Notes under the pieces: generated by a model
The model's input: only the letters and a program-made list of their open reading frames with translations
What the model was told of the DNA's origin: nothing
Databases searched by the model: none
Made by a program: the position numbers and the translations under genes
Part shown: positions 1 to 6,655 of the stretch, piece after piece
Layout of the letters: the number at the start of each line of letters is the position of its first letter
Numbering within the stretch: the stretch's first letter is position 1
Assembly: GCA_027058255.1 (NCBI GenBank)
Contig: JALUTE010000025.1
Coordinates: forward strand, 1 to 18,142
Length of the DNA: 18,142 nt
Source of the DNA: Methyloligella sp.
GTDB taxonomy: Bacteria > Pseudomonadota > Alphaproteobacteria > Rhizobiales > JALUTE01
Reading direction: 5' to 3'

Positions 1-501
1 GCCCAAGGGGGCGCCGGCCGACATGATGGTGCGGCACATGGCGTCCCACACATCCATGAAGCTGACCGGCCCCGAGGCATCCGCGCCGATGGAGGCCACC
101 GGCGCCCCCTTGGGCCGGAGGGTCGAGAAGTCGTGGCCGATGCCGCCGCCCTGCTGCAGGGTGAGCGCCGCCTCCTTCACATTGTCGAAAATGGAGCCGA
201 GATCGTCCCCGATGGTGCCCATGACGAAGCAGTTGAACAGGGTCGTCGTGCGCTTGGAGCCCGCTCCGGCGAGAATGCGCCCTGCCGGGAGAAAGGCGAA
301 ATCCTCCATCGCGTCCAGGAAACGGCGCCGCCAGTGCGCGCGCTCACCCGCCGCCTCGGCCTTGGCCGCCGTCTTCGCCACCCGCGCCCAAGTGTCGGCC
401 ACGGCGGTGTCGATGGGCGTGCCGTCGGGCGCCTTCAGACGGTATTTCATGTCCCAGATCTCTTCCGAGATCGGCGGTGGGCTGCCCACTCTTCTATCCA
501 T
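1..501 (-). CDS. nrdJ: Class II (adenosylcobalamin-dependent) ribonucleotide reductase, N-terminal 167 residues
   Basis: This is the first 167 codons of a gene that continues past the left edge. The family reduces ribonucleotides to deoxyribonucleotides in the cytosol, using adenosylcobalamin to make the thiyl radical. Visible signatures are SEEIWDMKYRLK near the N-terminus, FLPAGRILAGAG, then FNCFVMGTIGDDLGSIF (with the substrate-side cysteine) and LQQGGGIGHDFSTLRPKGAPV, which are characteristic of the NrdJ branch. The ATG at 499-501 has a GGGAG ribosome site about 7 nt upstream and begins at the usual place for the shorter NrdJ type that starts just before the SEEIWDMKY block. The gene is downstream of plsC on the same strand but has its own promoter (553-581). 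A class Ia NrdA is a poor alternative because the motif spacing fits class II; only the full protein would settle length and C-terminus. Confidence 0.9.
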   Translation of the reverse strand, partial: MDRRVGSPPPISEEIWDMKYRLKAPDGTPIDTAVADTWARVAKTAAKAEAAGERAHWRRRFLDAMEDFAFLPAGRILAGAGSKRTTTLFNCFVMGTIGDDLGSIFDNVKEAALTLQQGGGIGHDFSTLRPKGAPVASIGADASGPVSFMDVWDAMCRTIMSAGAPLG

Positions 502-552
502 GTCTGCTCCCGACAGGAATCACGCGATCGCACGGCCGCGGCCAAGGCTTTC

Positions 553-581
553 AACCTAACGGCTGCGTGGCGCAAGGTCAA
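553..581 (-). promoter_or_regulatory. Putative sigma70-type promoter of nrdJ
   Basis: Read on the minus strand there is a -35 TTGACC (576-581), a 17-base spacer and a -10 TAGGTT (553-558). The predicted transcript starts near position 546 and leaves a leader of about 45 nt before the nrdJ ATG. The spacing is ideal and this AT-richer patch stands out in a GC-rich background. No transcript data are available, so this is a sequence-only call. Confidence 0.5.
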
Positions 582-586
582 GAAAT

Positions 587-601
587 GTTCTTGTTTTGTA
601 C
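587..601. promoter_or_regulatory. LexA-like box upstream of nrdJ
   Basis: The plus strand reads GTTC-N7-GTAC. The alphaproteobacterial SOS box is GTTC-N7-GTTC, so seven of eight defined bases match with the correct 7-base spacing. It lies 5 bp upstream of the -35 of the nrdJ promoter, where a repressor could interfere with RNA polymerase. A further GTTC occurs at 607-610 but with the wrong spacing. The one mismatch and lack of binding data keep the confidence modest. Confidence 0.35.
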
Positions 602-664
602 ATGTCGTTCTCGACACAAGGGGGCTCGGCCCGGTGTGCGAGGGGGCGGCGCGCGGCCTGGCCC

Positions 665-1456
665 TCATTGCCCGGCCATGGCCGCCAGGCGCGCCTCGGC
701 CTCGGGCGGCAGGGGCGGGGCATCCGGGCGTGCGGCAGCCTCGGCAAGGAGGCGGTTCGAGGCGGTCTCGATGCTCTCCTCGAGCCGGGCCATGAAGGTG
801 CTGCGGTCGAGCCCCGGGGGAATGGGGTCGAGAAACTCGACGACAATGGTTCCCGGATAGCGCGTAAACCGCCGGCGCGGCCAGAAGAGGCCCGAATTGA
901 GGGCCACGGGCTGGCAAGGGATGTCCAACGCCTCGTAAAGCGAGACGATGCCGCGCTTATAGGCCGGCGGGGCGCCAGGCGGGCGGCGCGTGCCTTCGGG
1001 GAAGACGAGGATCTGCCGCCCCTGGCTCGCTCGCGCCCTGGCCTCGCGCAACATGTGCCGAAGCGCGGCGGTGCCCCGCTCCCTGGGAATGGCGATCATG
1101 CCGAACTTTCGCGCGAACCAGCCGTAAAGGGGAATGCGCAGGAGCTCCGCCTTGAGGACATAGGCCGGGTCCTCGAAAAGGGTGGCGAGGGCGATGGTGT
1201 CCCAGGCCGACTGGTGCTTGATGGCAACCAGGAGTGGGCCTTCGGCCATGCGCTCGTGCCCGCGTATCTCCAATCGCGTGCCGACGATCGCCCGTTGCAG
1301 CCAGATGATCGTGCGCGCCCAGGCATTGAAGGCGTGCATGGCACCCCGGCGCGAGCCGAGAAGCAGGGGCGTGGCGCCCACGAGGAAGGCCGCCGTCATC
1401 ACGTAGAAGGCGATGTTGAAGACGAGGGATCGGAGCGTGGGATAGCTGGCGAGCAT
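665..1456 (-). CDS. plsC: Lysophospholipid acyltransferase (PlsC family)
   Basis: The 263-residue protein carries the glycerolipid acyltransferase motifs in order: KHQSAWDT with the catalytic H81-X4-D86 pair, then FPEGTR at about 152-157, which binds the phosphate of the acyl acceptor. A hydrophobic segment at about residues 12-32 should anchor it in the inner membrane. The family transfers an acyl chain to the sn-2 position of 1-acylglycerol-3-phosphate to make phosphatidic acid. The start at 1454-1456 (MLASYPTLRS) is preferred because the frame extension upstream reads through ydcF and looks like random high-GC sequence; the ribosome site is weak (AGAGAAG, rather distant). It lies 29 bp downstream of ydcF, consistent with one operon. 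Substrate may differ from the classic enzyme (for example another lysolipid), since motif alone does not fix it. Confidence 0.85.
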   Translation of the reverse strand: MLASYPTLRSLVFNIAFYVMTAAFLVGATPLLLGSRRGAMHAFNAWARTIIWLQRAIVGTRLEIRGHERMAEGPLLVAIKHQSAWDTIALATLFEDPAYVLKAELLRIPLYGWFARKFGMIAIPRERGTAALRHMLREARARASQGRQILVFPEGTRRPPGAPPAYKRGIVSLYEALDIPCQPVALNSGLFWPRRRFTRYPGTIVVEFLDPIPPGLDRSTFMARLEESIETASNRLLAEAAARPDAPPLPPEAEARLAAMAGQ

Positions 1457-1485
1457 GGCAGCGGGCCGCTTCTCTTCGTCTCGTC

Positions 1486-2151
1486 CTATCGCGGCTGGCG
1501 GATGCCCGCCGGCCCGGAGCCGGTGTCGGCGCGCGCCGTCAGGGGGTCGGAGGACGAGCTGCCGATCAGGCGCGAGAGGCCGAGGCGCGCTGCGGCCGGT
1601 AGGAACTTCACATATTCCGACACGAGAAGGCGCGCCGTTCCCGGGTAGGCCCACCAGGCATCGACGCGCACATTGTGGGGGGTCACCGGGTAGGGAACGA
1701 AGCGCACATCCGGCATGGCGCGCGAGAGCTCGGCGAGGCTGCGGGGCATGTGATAGCTCGACGTGACGATGATGAGGGAGGTGAAGCCGTGCCTGCGCGT
1801 CCAGGCGCGGGTCTCGTCCGCATTGCCGACGGTGTTCAAGGCCTCGTGGCCGATGTCGATGCAGCAGGCGAACAGCCTCTCGCTGGTCGGCACGAGCCGG
1901 GCGAGGGCGCGCTTGCCGGTCTTTCTGTAGACGCCGGTGATAAGGAGGCGCTTCGCCCGTCCATCGGCGAGCAGACGGACCGCCCGCGCGATGCGGTCCT
2001 TGCCTCCGGTGAGGGCGACGATGCCGTCAGCAGAGACGTCGGCCGCCGGCTGCACCCGTCCGATGGCATGGGTGAAGGCGAGAAAGCCCACGACGAGCAT
2101 GGTCGCCATGATGGCCGCAGCCGTCGCCAGCCATGTCACCGTCCTTGTCAT
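1486..2151 (-). CDS. YdcF/DUF218 family membrane protein
   Basis: The 221-residue protein begins with one strong transmembrane helix (about residues 5-28) followed by a DUF218 domain. Family landmarks are ADGIVALTGGKDRI at about 41-54, a LLITGV strand near 69-74, GNADET at about 109-114 and VTSSYHMPRS at about 129-138. The domain is probably periplasmic. Relatives such as SanA and ElyC are linked to envelope barrier function and peptidoglycan or lipid-carrier metabolism, but the biochemical activity is not established. The ATG at 2149-2151 lacks a strong ribosome site. It sits between ftsX and plsC on the same strand, an arrangement I recall as common in alphaproteobacteria. The last 25 or so residues are low complexity. 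Confidence 0.85.
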   Translation of the reverse strand: MTRTVTWLATAAAIMATMLVVGFLAFTHAIGRVQPAADVSADGIVALTGGKDRIARAVRLLADGRAKRLLITGVYRKTGKRALARLVPTSERLFACCIDIGHEALNTVGNADETRAWTRRHGFTSLIIVTSSYHMPRSLAELSRAMPDVRFVPYPVTPHNVRVDAWWAYPGTARLLVSEYVKFLPAAARLGLSRLIGSSSSDPLTARADTGSGPAGIRQPR

Positions 2152-2226
2152 GGGAAGTGCCGCCGCTCGTTCCAGACCTTGTCACTCGCGCGTTCGCGCC
2201 GATTCCACCGGACAGACCTCTAGCAG

Positions 2227-2254
2227 GTTATCCGATTTGCCTTTTTTGGCACAA
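2227..2254 (-). promoter_or_regulatory. Weak candidate promoter for ydcF-plsC
   Basis: The minus strand shows TTGTGC (2249-2254), a 16-base spacer and GATAAC (2227-2232), in the only AT-richer part of the 212-bp gap between ftsX and ydcF. It would give ydcF-plsC a promoter apart from ftsEX. Matches to consensus are 3/6 and 4/6, so it may be chance. The rest of the gap (2152-2363) shows no gene or clear terminator. Confidence 0.3.
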
Positions 2255-2363
2255 CGGCAATCCGCACGCGCCTGCGCTGGAGGGCGCTTGCCCCCGCAGC
2301 TTGGCCTCGTGCCCGCGCGCGCCTGTTCACTCGAGCACGATAATGCGGCGCTTCGATGCCGCC

Positions 2364-3446
2364 TCAATGCTGGCTGTGCAATATGCGGTAGACGCCATAA
2401 CGGGAGGTGAGCATGCACAATGCGGCGATGACGACCACGACGATGATCAGGAGAACATAGCCGGCCCAGTCGAGCGTGCCGCTGCCGATGAGCCGGCGAA
2501 GCTCGGTCTCGGTGACGATGCCACCCCCCATGAAGCGCATCAGGGTCGGCATCAGGGCGAAGACGGCCATGGCGCAGGCGGCGCCGACGAGCCCCGCACG
2601 GATGCCGAGCGTGAGGAAATGCTTCTCGAACTCCCGGGCGATGAACCGGTCCGTGGCACCGACGAAGTGGAGCACCTCCACCACGTTCTGGTTCGAGGCC
2701 ATGGAGCTGCGCGTCGCGGTCACGATGATGGCGGTGGTCGCGGCGCCCACCAGGACCAGGATCGCCAACCCGCCGAGGGCGAGGGATCGCGTGACGGTGC
2801 GGATCTGCGTCTGCCAGTGGCGGTGGTCGTCGAGGGTCACGCCCTTGAAGCTGCGGGCGATCTCGGCGCGGAGCGTCTTGAAGTCGGGCGGCGCGCTTCT
2901 GTCGAGCTCGAGCGCGATGAGGCGCGGAACCGGCAGGGCGGTGAGCGCATCCGTCTGCCCGAGCCAGGGCTCCAGAAGGCTCGCCGTTTCCTCCTGAGTG
3001 AGCGGCCGCACGCCGGAGACCCCCGGCTGGCGGGCGAGAAAGAAGGCGACGCGGGTCATCTTCTGCTCGATGTCCTCGCCCTCGCGCGGCTCGATCTGGA
3101 TGGTTACCTCGCTGGCGATGTCGCGCAGCCAGGCGGCGGCCGACTGGTTGATGAGATAGACGGCGCCGGCGGTCAGGCTCGCGAGAAAGCACATGATCGA
3201 GACCACCAGGGTGAGCGAGCGGCCAGTGACGGAGCCGGCCGGCACGATCGGTGCGGAGGAGGACGGCCTGTCGGCGCGCGCCGGGCGGGCCGGCGCGACG
3301 AGCCCCGCGGCCTGAGCGCCGGACACGGCACTGCGCCGGCCGCTCGTGCCCGCCATCTCGGGGCGCGGGCGCGCGGGCCGGCCCGCGGAGATGGGATCGG
3401 TGCCGCGAGGGGCGTGCCCCCTAGGTGATTTCGATATGTCCGTCAT
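2364..3446 (-). CDS. ftsX: Cell division protein FtsX (ABC-type permease subunit)
   Basis: FtsX is the membrane half of the FtsEX complex, which in proteobacteria couples the cytokinetic ring to activation of peptidoglycan hydrolases. The 360 residues show the expected topology: a cytoplasmic N-terminus, TM1 (about 78-100), a periplasmic domain (about 101-215, starting AAWLRDIASEVTIQIEP), then TM2 (222-245), TM3 (283-305) and TM4 (328-347). The segment VVEVLHFVGATDRFIAREFEKHFL is the typical coupling-helix region contacting FtsE. The first 75 or so residues are rich in Pro, Ala and Arg and probably disordered. The start at 3444-3446 overlaps the end of ftsE by 26 bp; a later ATG at 3354-3356 (MAGTSGRR) is possible because neither has a clear ribosome site. 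Confidence 0.92.
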   Translation of the reverse strand: MTDISKSPRGHAPRGTDPISAGRPARPRPEMAGTSGRRSAVSGAQAAGLVAPARPARADRPSSSAPIVPAGSVTGRSLTLVVSIMCFLASLTAGAVYLINQSAAAWLRDIASEVTIQIEPREGEDIEQKMTRVAFFLARQPGVSGVRPLTQEETASLLEPWLGQTDALTALPVPRLIALELDRSAPPDFKTLRAEIARSFKGVTLDDHRHWQTQIRTVTRSLALGGLAILVLVGAATTAIIVTATRSSMASNQNVVEVLHFVGATDRFIAREFEKHFLTLGIRAGLVGAACAMAVFALMPTLMRFMGGGIVTETELRRLIGSGTLDWAGYVLLIIVVVVIAALCMLTSRYGVYRILHSQH

Positions 3447-4077
3447 GGAGGGCCAGCCGAGGTGCCTTGAACTGTTTCATGAGTTGATGATCGTGGGTTG
3501 CGATCATCACCGAGGTGCCGAGCCGATTGAGCTCGATGAAAAGCCTGAGAAGGCGGCGCGCCATTTGCGGGTCCACATTGCCCGTCGGCTCGTCCGCGAG
3601 CAGAAGCTCGGGCTTGCCGATCACGGCCCGGGCGATGGCGGCGCGCTGCTTCTCGCCGCCGGAGAGGACCGGCGGGTAGGCATGGATTCTGTCGCCGAGG
3701 CCGACCCATTGCAAGAGGTCGGTCACGTCCTCACGATAGTCGGAGACGCGCCGGCCGACCACCCGGAGCGGCAGGGCGACGTTCTCCCAGGTCGTCAGGT
3801 GGTCGAGCAGGCGGAAGTCCTGGAAGACGATGCCGATCCGCCGCCGCAGCTGGGCCCGGCGCGCAGGGTCGATGCGCGAGACGTTCTGCCCGAACAGGTG
3901 CACCATGCCACGCGTGGGATGCAGCGACATGAACAGGAGCCGCAGAAGCGTGGTCTTGCCTGCGCCCGACGGGCCGGTCAGAAAATGGAAGGAGCCCGGA
4001 CGCAGGTGGAAGGTGACATCCCTGAGGATTTCCGGCCCCCGCCCATATCTCAGGCCCACTCGCTCCATCCGGATCAC
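3421..4077 (-). CDS. ftsE: Cell division ATP-binding protein FtsE
   Basis: FtsE is the cytoplasmic ATPase of FtsEX. The 218-residue protein has every ABC element: Walker A GPSGAGKT (35-42), Q-loop VFQDFRLL (Q86), signature LSGGEKQR (138-145), Walker B LLLADEPT (158-165) and the H-loop histidine in ATHDH (H195). Length and the opening MIRMERVGLRYGRGPEILRD are typical for FtsE. I chose the GTG at 4075-4077 over ATG 4066-4068 because an AGGGG ribosome site lies 7 nt upstream and because homologues begin MIRxxxVGLRY. It overlaps ftsX, implying translational coupling and 1:1 expression. Confidence 0.95.
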   Translation of the reverse strand: MIRMERVGLRYGRGPEILRDVTFHLRPGSFHFLTGPSGAGKTTLLRLLFMSLHPTRGMVHLFGQNVSRIDPARRAQLRRRIGIVFQDFRLLDHLTTWENVALPLRVVGRRVSDYREDVTDLLQWVGLGDRIHAYPPVLSGGEKQRAAIARAVIGKPELLLADEPTGNVDPQMARRLLRLFIELNRLGTSVMIATHDHQLMKQFKAPRLALHDGHIEIT

Positions 4078-4334
4078 GATTCATCCCCTGGCTGCATCTG
4101 CTCTCGCTCTTGTCCCTCATCGCTCGAGGCATCGCCCGGTGTCGCCTCAGCGGCGAAGGGCGGCGGCGCGATGCCGCTGCGTGGCGATGTTATGGGCGAG
4201 GCGGGCGCGCGCTTCAACCGCCATGACCCATCGCCCGTCGGGGCCGTCTGTGGCGAAAGCGCCGGGCCATAGGTCTCGTGAGCCAATGTGTCGAATTTAG
4301 GAAATAGGCGCACAATAAGTCTCGGTTGGTCCAT
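4074..4334 (-). CDS. Doubtful 86-residue ORF upstream of and overlapping ftsE
   Basis: An open frame begins with ATG at 4332-4334 and stops in a GTGA overlap with the ftsE start codon, the pattern of translationally coupled genes. The product (starting MDQPRLIVRLFPKFDT) has a short hydrophobic/aromatic start and then a Pro/Ala/Ser/Glu-rich tail, with no recognisable domain, signal peptide or membrane segment. There is no good ribosome site, codon use is less biased to G/C at third positions near its start, and it covers the divergent promoter region. It may simply be the ftsE leader. Confidence 0.2.
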   Translation of the reverse strand: MDQPRLIVRLFPKFDTLAHETYGPALSPQTAPTGDGSWRLKRAPASPITSPRSGIAPPPFAAEATPGDASSDEGQEREQMQPGDES

Positions 4335-4385
4335 TTTTCACGCTAAACTCATGGCCATGCGATTCGGAACGAGAGCTTGCGCTCC

Positions 4386-6008
4386 ATGATTCTCGAGTGT
4401 CCGAGCTGCCACGCCAAATATGACATCGGGCCCGCCGTGCCGCTCGGCGGGCGCAAGGTTCGCTGTGCCCGCTGTGCCCATGTCTGGCTGCCGGATGTGC
4501 CGGAGAACGGGATGCCGGAAGGGGGGGCGTCTCAAGACGCCGGCGCCCCGGCACCGCGGGAGTGTGCCGGCGAGAGCGATCCGGCGCGCGGGCTGGCGGG
4601 CGAGCGGAGTGTGGATGAGGACCGCGGCGCGGAGCTCCCCTTCCCCGAGCCGGCGGGCGAAGGCGGTGAGGCAGTCTCCCACGGGGAGGGCGATGCTGCC
4701 GCCGGCACCAAGACGGCCGGGCGCAGATGGGACGATCCGCCGGCCAATGGTCACGGCGGGCGCATGGGCGATGAGGCGCTCGATCGGGCGCTTGCATCCG
4801 GGCCAGGCGCCACGCGGGAGGGTGCCGTTGAAGAGTTCTCTGGTGATGGCGACACCGGGGGCGGCAAAGGGGGCAGTGCGCGCTCGATGGCCGCGTCCGG
4901 TGCCGACACCTTTGCCCGCCGACTGTCGGGCCGTGACCCGGGATTGGAAGACCAAGAGGCGCAGGACGAGCCGGAGCCGAGGACCGGGATCATAGACCAA
5001 GAGGCGCCGGACGAGGCGCAGGCGAGGACCGGGACTTTGGCAAGAGAGGCGAAGGGCGAGCCGGAGCCGAGGACCGGGACTTTGGCAAGAGAGGCGCCGG
5101 ACGAGCCGGAGGCGAGGACCGGGACTTTAACAAAAGAGGCGCGGAGCGAGCCTGGCGAGCGACAGGGACAAGACGACCAAGAGGCGCGGAGCGAGCTTGG
5201 CGAGCGACCGGGACAAGACCAACAAGAGGCGCCGGACGAGGCGGAGCCGAGGACCGGGACTTTAACAAGAGCGGCGCAGGACGAGCCGCAGGCGAGGACC
5301 GGGACTTTGGCAAGAGAGGCGAAGGGCGAGCCGGAGCCGAGGACCGGGACCATAGAAACTTCGGCGCCGGACGAGCCAGAGGTGACAGCCGCCAGCGCAA
5401 CGCCGGAGGCGACGGCAGATGGTGCGGACGCCGCGGACGCCACGGACGGGGCCGGCGGCACGGCAGAGCCGGCTGGCGAGAGCGCATCGCCGCCCGTGGC
5501 AGGGGCCGGCGGCATGGCGCCCCTCTCGCCGCCCCCTGCACAGGCGGGATGGGACGAGAAGCGCCAGCGAGGAGCCTCGCGAGGGGTTCGGCTCGGCTGG
5601 GCGGCGCTCGTCCTCGCCCTTGCGGTGTTGATCACCACGGTGGTCGTCTCGCCATCCACGGTGGTGCGGATCGTGCCCGGAGCCGCGAAGCTCTATGGGC
5701 GTTTCGGCGTGGCGGTCAATCTGCGCGGGCTCGAGTTCCGCAATGTCTCGCACCGCTGGGCCATGCGCGACGGGCGTCCGGTGATCGAGGTGAAGGGCGA
5801 GATCGAGAACGTCACCTCACGCAGAATTACGGTTCCGTCGATCGTGTTCGTTCTGCATGATGGCGACGGGCTCGAGCTCTATCACTGGGCGGCCCGCACC
5901 TCGGCCCGCGCGCTCGGCCCGGGCGAGCGTGCGCCCTTCAGCGCGCAGATCCCCTCGCCGCCCAAGGTCGTGCGCACGTTGCAGGTCCGTTTCGCCAAGG
6001 CCCGTTGA
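4386..6008 (+). CDS. Zinc-ribbon (MJ0042-type) single-pass membrane protein with DUF3426-like domain and internal 15-residue repeats
   Basis: The 540-residue protein opens with a zinc ribbon: CPSC (C5, C8) and CARC (C27, C30), as in the MJ0042/zinc_ribbon_5 family. A long acidic low-complexity linker follows, containing nine full copies of a 15-residue repeat (about residues 189-323). One transmembrane helix lies at about 404-426. The C-terminal 115 residues (LRGLEFRNVSHR...VIEVKGEIENVTSRR...FSAQIPSPP) resemble the DUF3426 or FxLYD-like extracytoplasmic domain. I expect the ribbon in the cytoplasm and the C-domain in the periplasm. The biochemical role is unknown. The ATG at 4386 has GAGAG about 10 nt upstream; an in-frame TTG nine bases earlier is too close to that site. 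The gene is divergent from ftsE, hinting at an envelope role. Family members are usually much shorter, the excess being the linker. Confidence 0.85.
   Translation: MILECPSCHAKYDIGPAVPLGGRKVRCARCAHVWLPDVPENGMPEGGASQDAGAPAPRECAGESDPARGLAGERSVDEDRGAELPFPEPAGEGGEAVSHGEGDAAAGTKTAGRRWDDPPANGHGGRMGDEALDRALASGPGATREGAVEEFSGDGDTGGGKGGSARSMAASGADTFARRLSGRDPGLEDQEAQDEPEPRTGIIDQEAPDEAQARTGTLAREAKGEPEPRTGTLAREAPDEPEARTGTLTKEARSEPGERQGQDDQEARSELGERPGQDQQEAPDEAEPRTGTLTRAAQDEPQARTGTLAREAKGEPEPRTGTIETSAPDEPEVTAASATPEATADGADAADATDGAGGTAEPAGESASPPVAGAGGMAPLSPPPAQAGWDEKRQRGASRGVRLGWAALVLALAVLITTVVVSPSTVVRIVPGAAKLYGRFGVAVNLRGLEFRNVSHRWAMRDGRPVIEVKGEIENVTSRRITVPSIVFVLHDGDGLELYHWAARTSARALGPGERAPFSAQIPSPPKVVRTLQVRFAKAR
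4950..5384 (+). repeat. 45-bp coding minisatellite (9 full units plus a partial)
   Basis: Nine consecutive 45-bp units begin at 4950, 4995, 5040, 5085, 5130, 5175, 5220, 5265 and 5310, with a degenerate partial unit at 5355-5384. Each encodes 15 residues on the pattern xxEAxDEPEARTGTL. Units 5 and 6 diverge (SEPGERQGQ and SELGERPGQ) and resemble each other. A stretch of about 64 bp starting at 5017 recurs identically at 5287, exactly six units later, which indicates a recent multi-unit duplication. All units keep the reading frame. Confidence 0.95.
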
Positions 6009-6082
6009 GCAGGACCAATGTCGAGGATCCGCACCTTCACCTGCGCCAAGCCCCGTCCCGAGCATCCGGATCGACGAGAGAG

Positions 6083-6655
6083 ATGACAGAGCCCATACGC
6101 ATTCAGGCCGGCGACGAGGCGCACGAGATCGCCGTGATCTACTCCGCCGAGGAAATCGCCGCCCGCATCGGCGCTCTCGCCGAGAGCATAGCGGCGGCGG
6201 AGATGGACAATCTTCTGGTCGTCGCCATTCTCAAGGGCAGTTTCATCTTCGCTGCCGATCTCATTCGCGCCCTGCATGGGGCGGGCCTGTCGCCGGAGGT
6301 GGATTTCATCTCGCTGGCCAGCTATCGCGGCGGCACGCGCTCTTCCGGCAGGGTGGAGATCCTGCGCGACGTGGAATCGGACGTTGCCGGGCGCAACGTG
6401 CTTCTGGTGGACGATATTCTGGAGTCGGGCCGCACCCTCGCCTTCGCCAAGGACCTCATGGCCGCCCGCGGTGCGCGGCGCGTGCAGACCTGCGTTCTGC
6501 TCGACAAGCCCGTGCCGCGCGCGGCCGAAATTGCCGCCGACTATCGCGGGTTCGAGTGCCCGAACCTGTTCGTGGTCGGCTATGGCATGGATATCGCGAA
6601 CCGCTATCGCGATCTGCCCTTTGTCGGCCGGGTGGTCTCCTCAGGCGACGCGTGA
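6083..6655 (+). CDS. hpt: Hypoxanthine phosphoribosyltransferase
   Basis: The 190-residue enzyme makes IMP (and usually GMP) from hypoxanthine or guanine and PRPP in purine salvage. Landmarks are VVAILKGSFIFAADL (about 46-60, PPi loop), the catalytic-loop SYRGGTRSSGRV (80-91) and the PRPP-binding motif NVLLVDDILESGRTL (105-119), followed by VQTCVLLDKP and NLFVVGYGMD near the C-terminus. I chose the ATG at 6083 because the product then matches the usual length of about 180 residues; a ribosome site is only the purine run GAGAGAG directly before it. Reading could extend to a TTG at 6005 that overlaps the preceding stop, adding 26 residues that do not look like Hpt. Its 3' end overlaps the convergent dehalogenase gene by 15 bp. 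Confidence 0.93.
   Translation: MTEPIRIQAGDEAHEIAVIYSAEEIAARIGALAESIAAAEMDNLLVVAILKGSFIFAADLIRALHGAGLSPEVDFISLASYRGGTRSSGRVEILRDVESDVAGRNVLLVDDILESGRTLAFAKDLMAARGARRVQTCVLLDKPVPRAAEIAADYRGFECPNLFVVGYGMDIANRYRDLPFVGRVVSSGDA

Noticed and set aside
601..664. Terminator hairpin after plsC
   Set aside because: Only 4-bp ACAC/GTGT arms with a long GC-rich loop are visible, with no T-run.
2133..3428. A 431-codon plus-strand frame opposite ftsX
   Set aside because: It is charged, repetitive GC-shadow sequence (many DE/RG runs) opposite a well-supported FtsX.
4351..4389. A 12-codon upstream ORF (MAMRFGTRACAP) whose stop overlaps the zinc-ribbon ATG
   Set aside because: The ATGA overlap is suggestive, but there is no ribosome site before it and no amino-acid bias to indicate attenuation.
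4950..5384. CRISPR array
   Set aside because: Units are contiguous 45-bp tandem copies without unique spacers and stay in frame within a protein.
4751..5659. A 302-codon minus-strand frame with repeated VPVLGSGSPFASLAK-like units
   Set aside because: The regular repeat is only the antisense reading of the 45-bp minisatellite; the zinc-ribbon gene has the real domains on the other strand.
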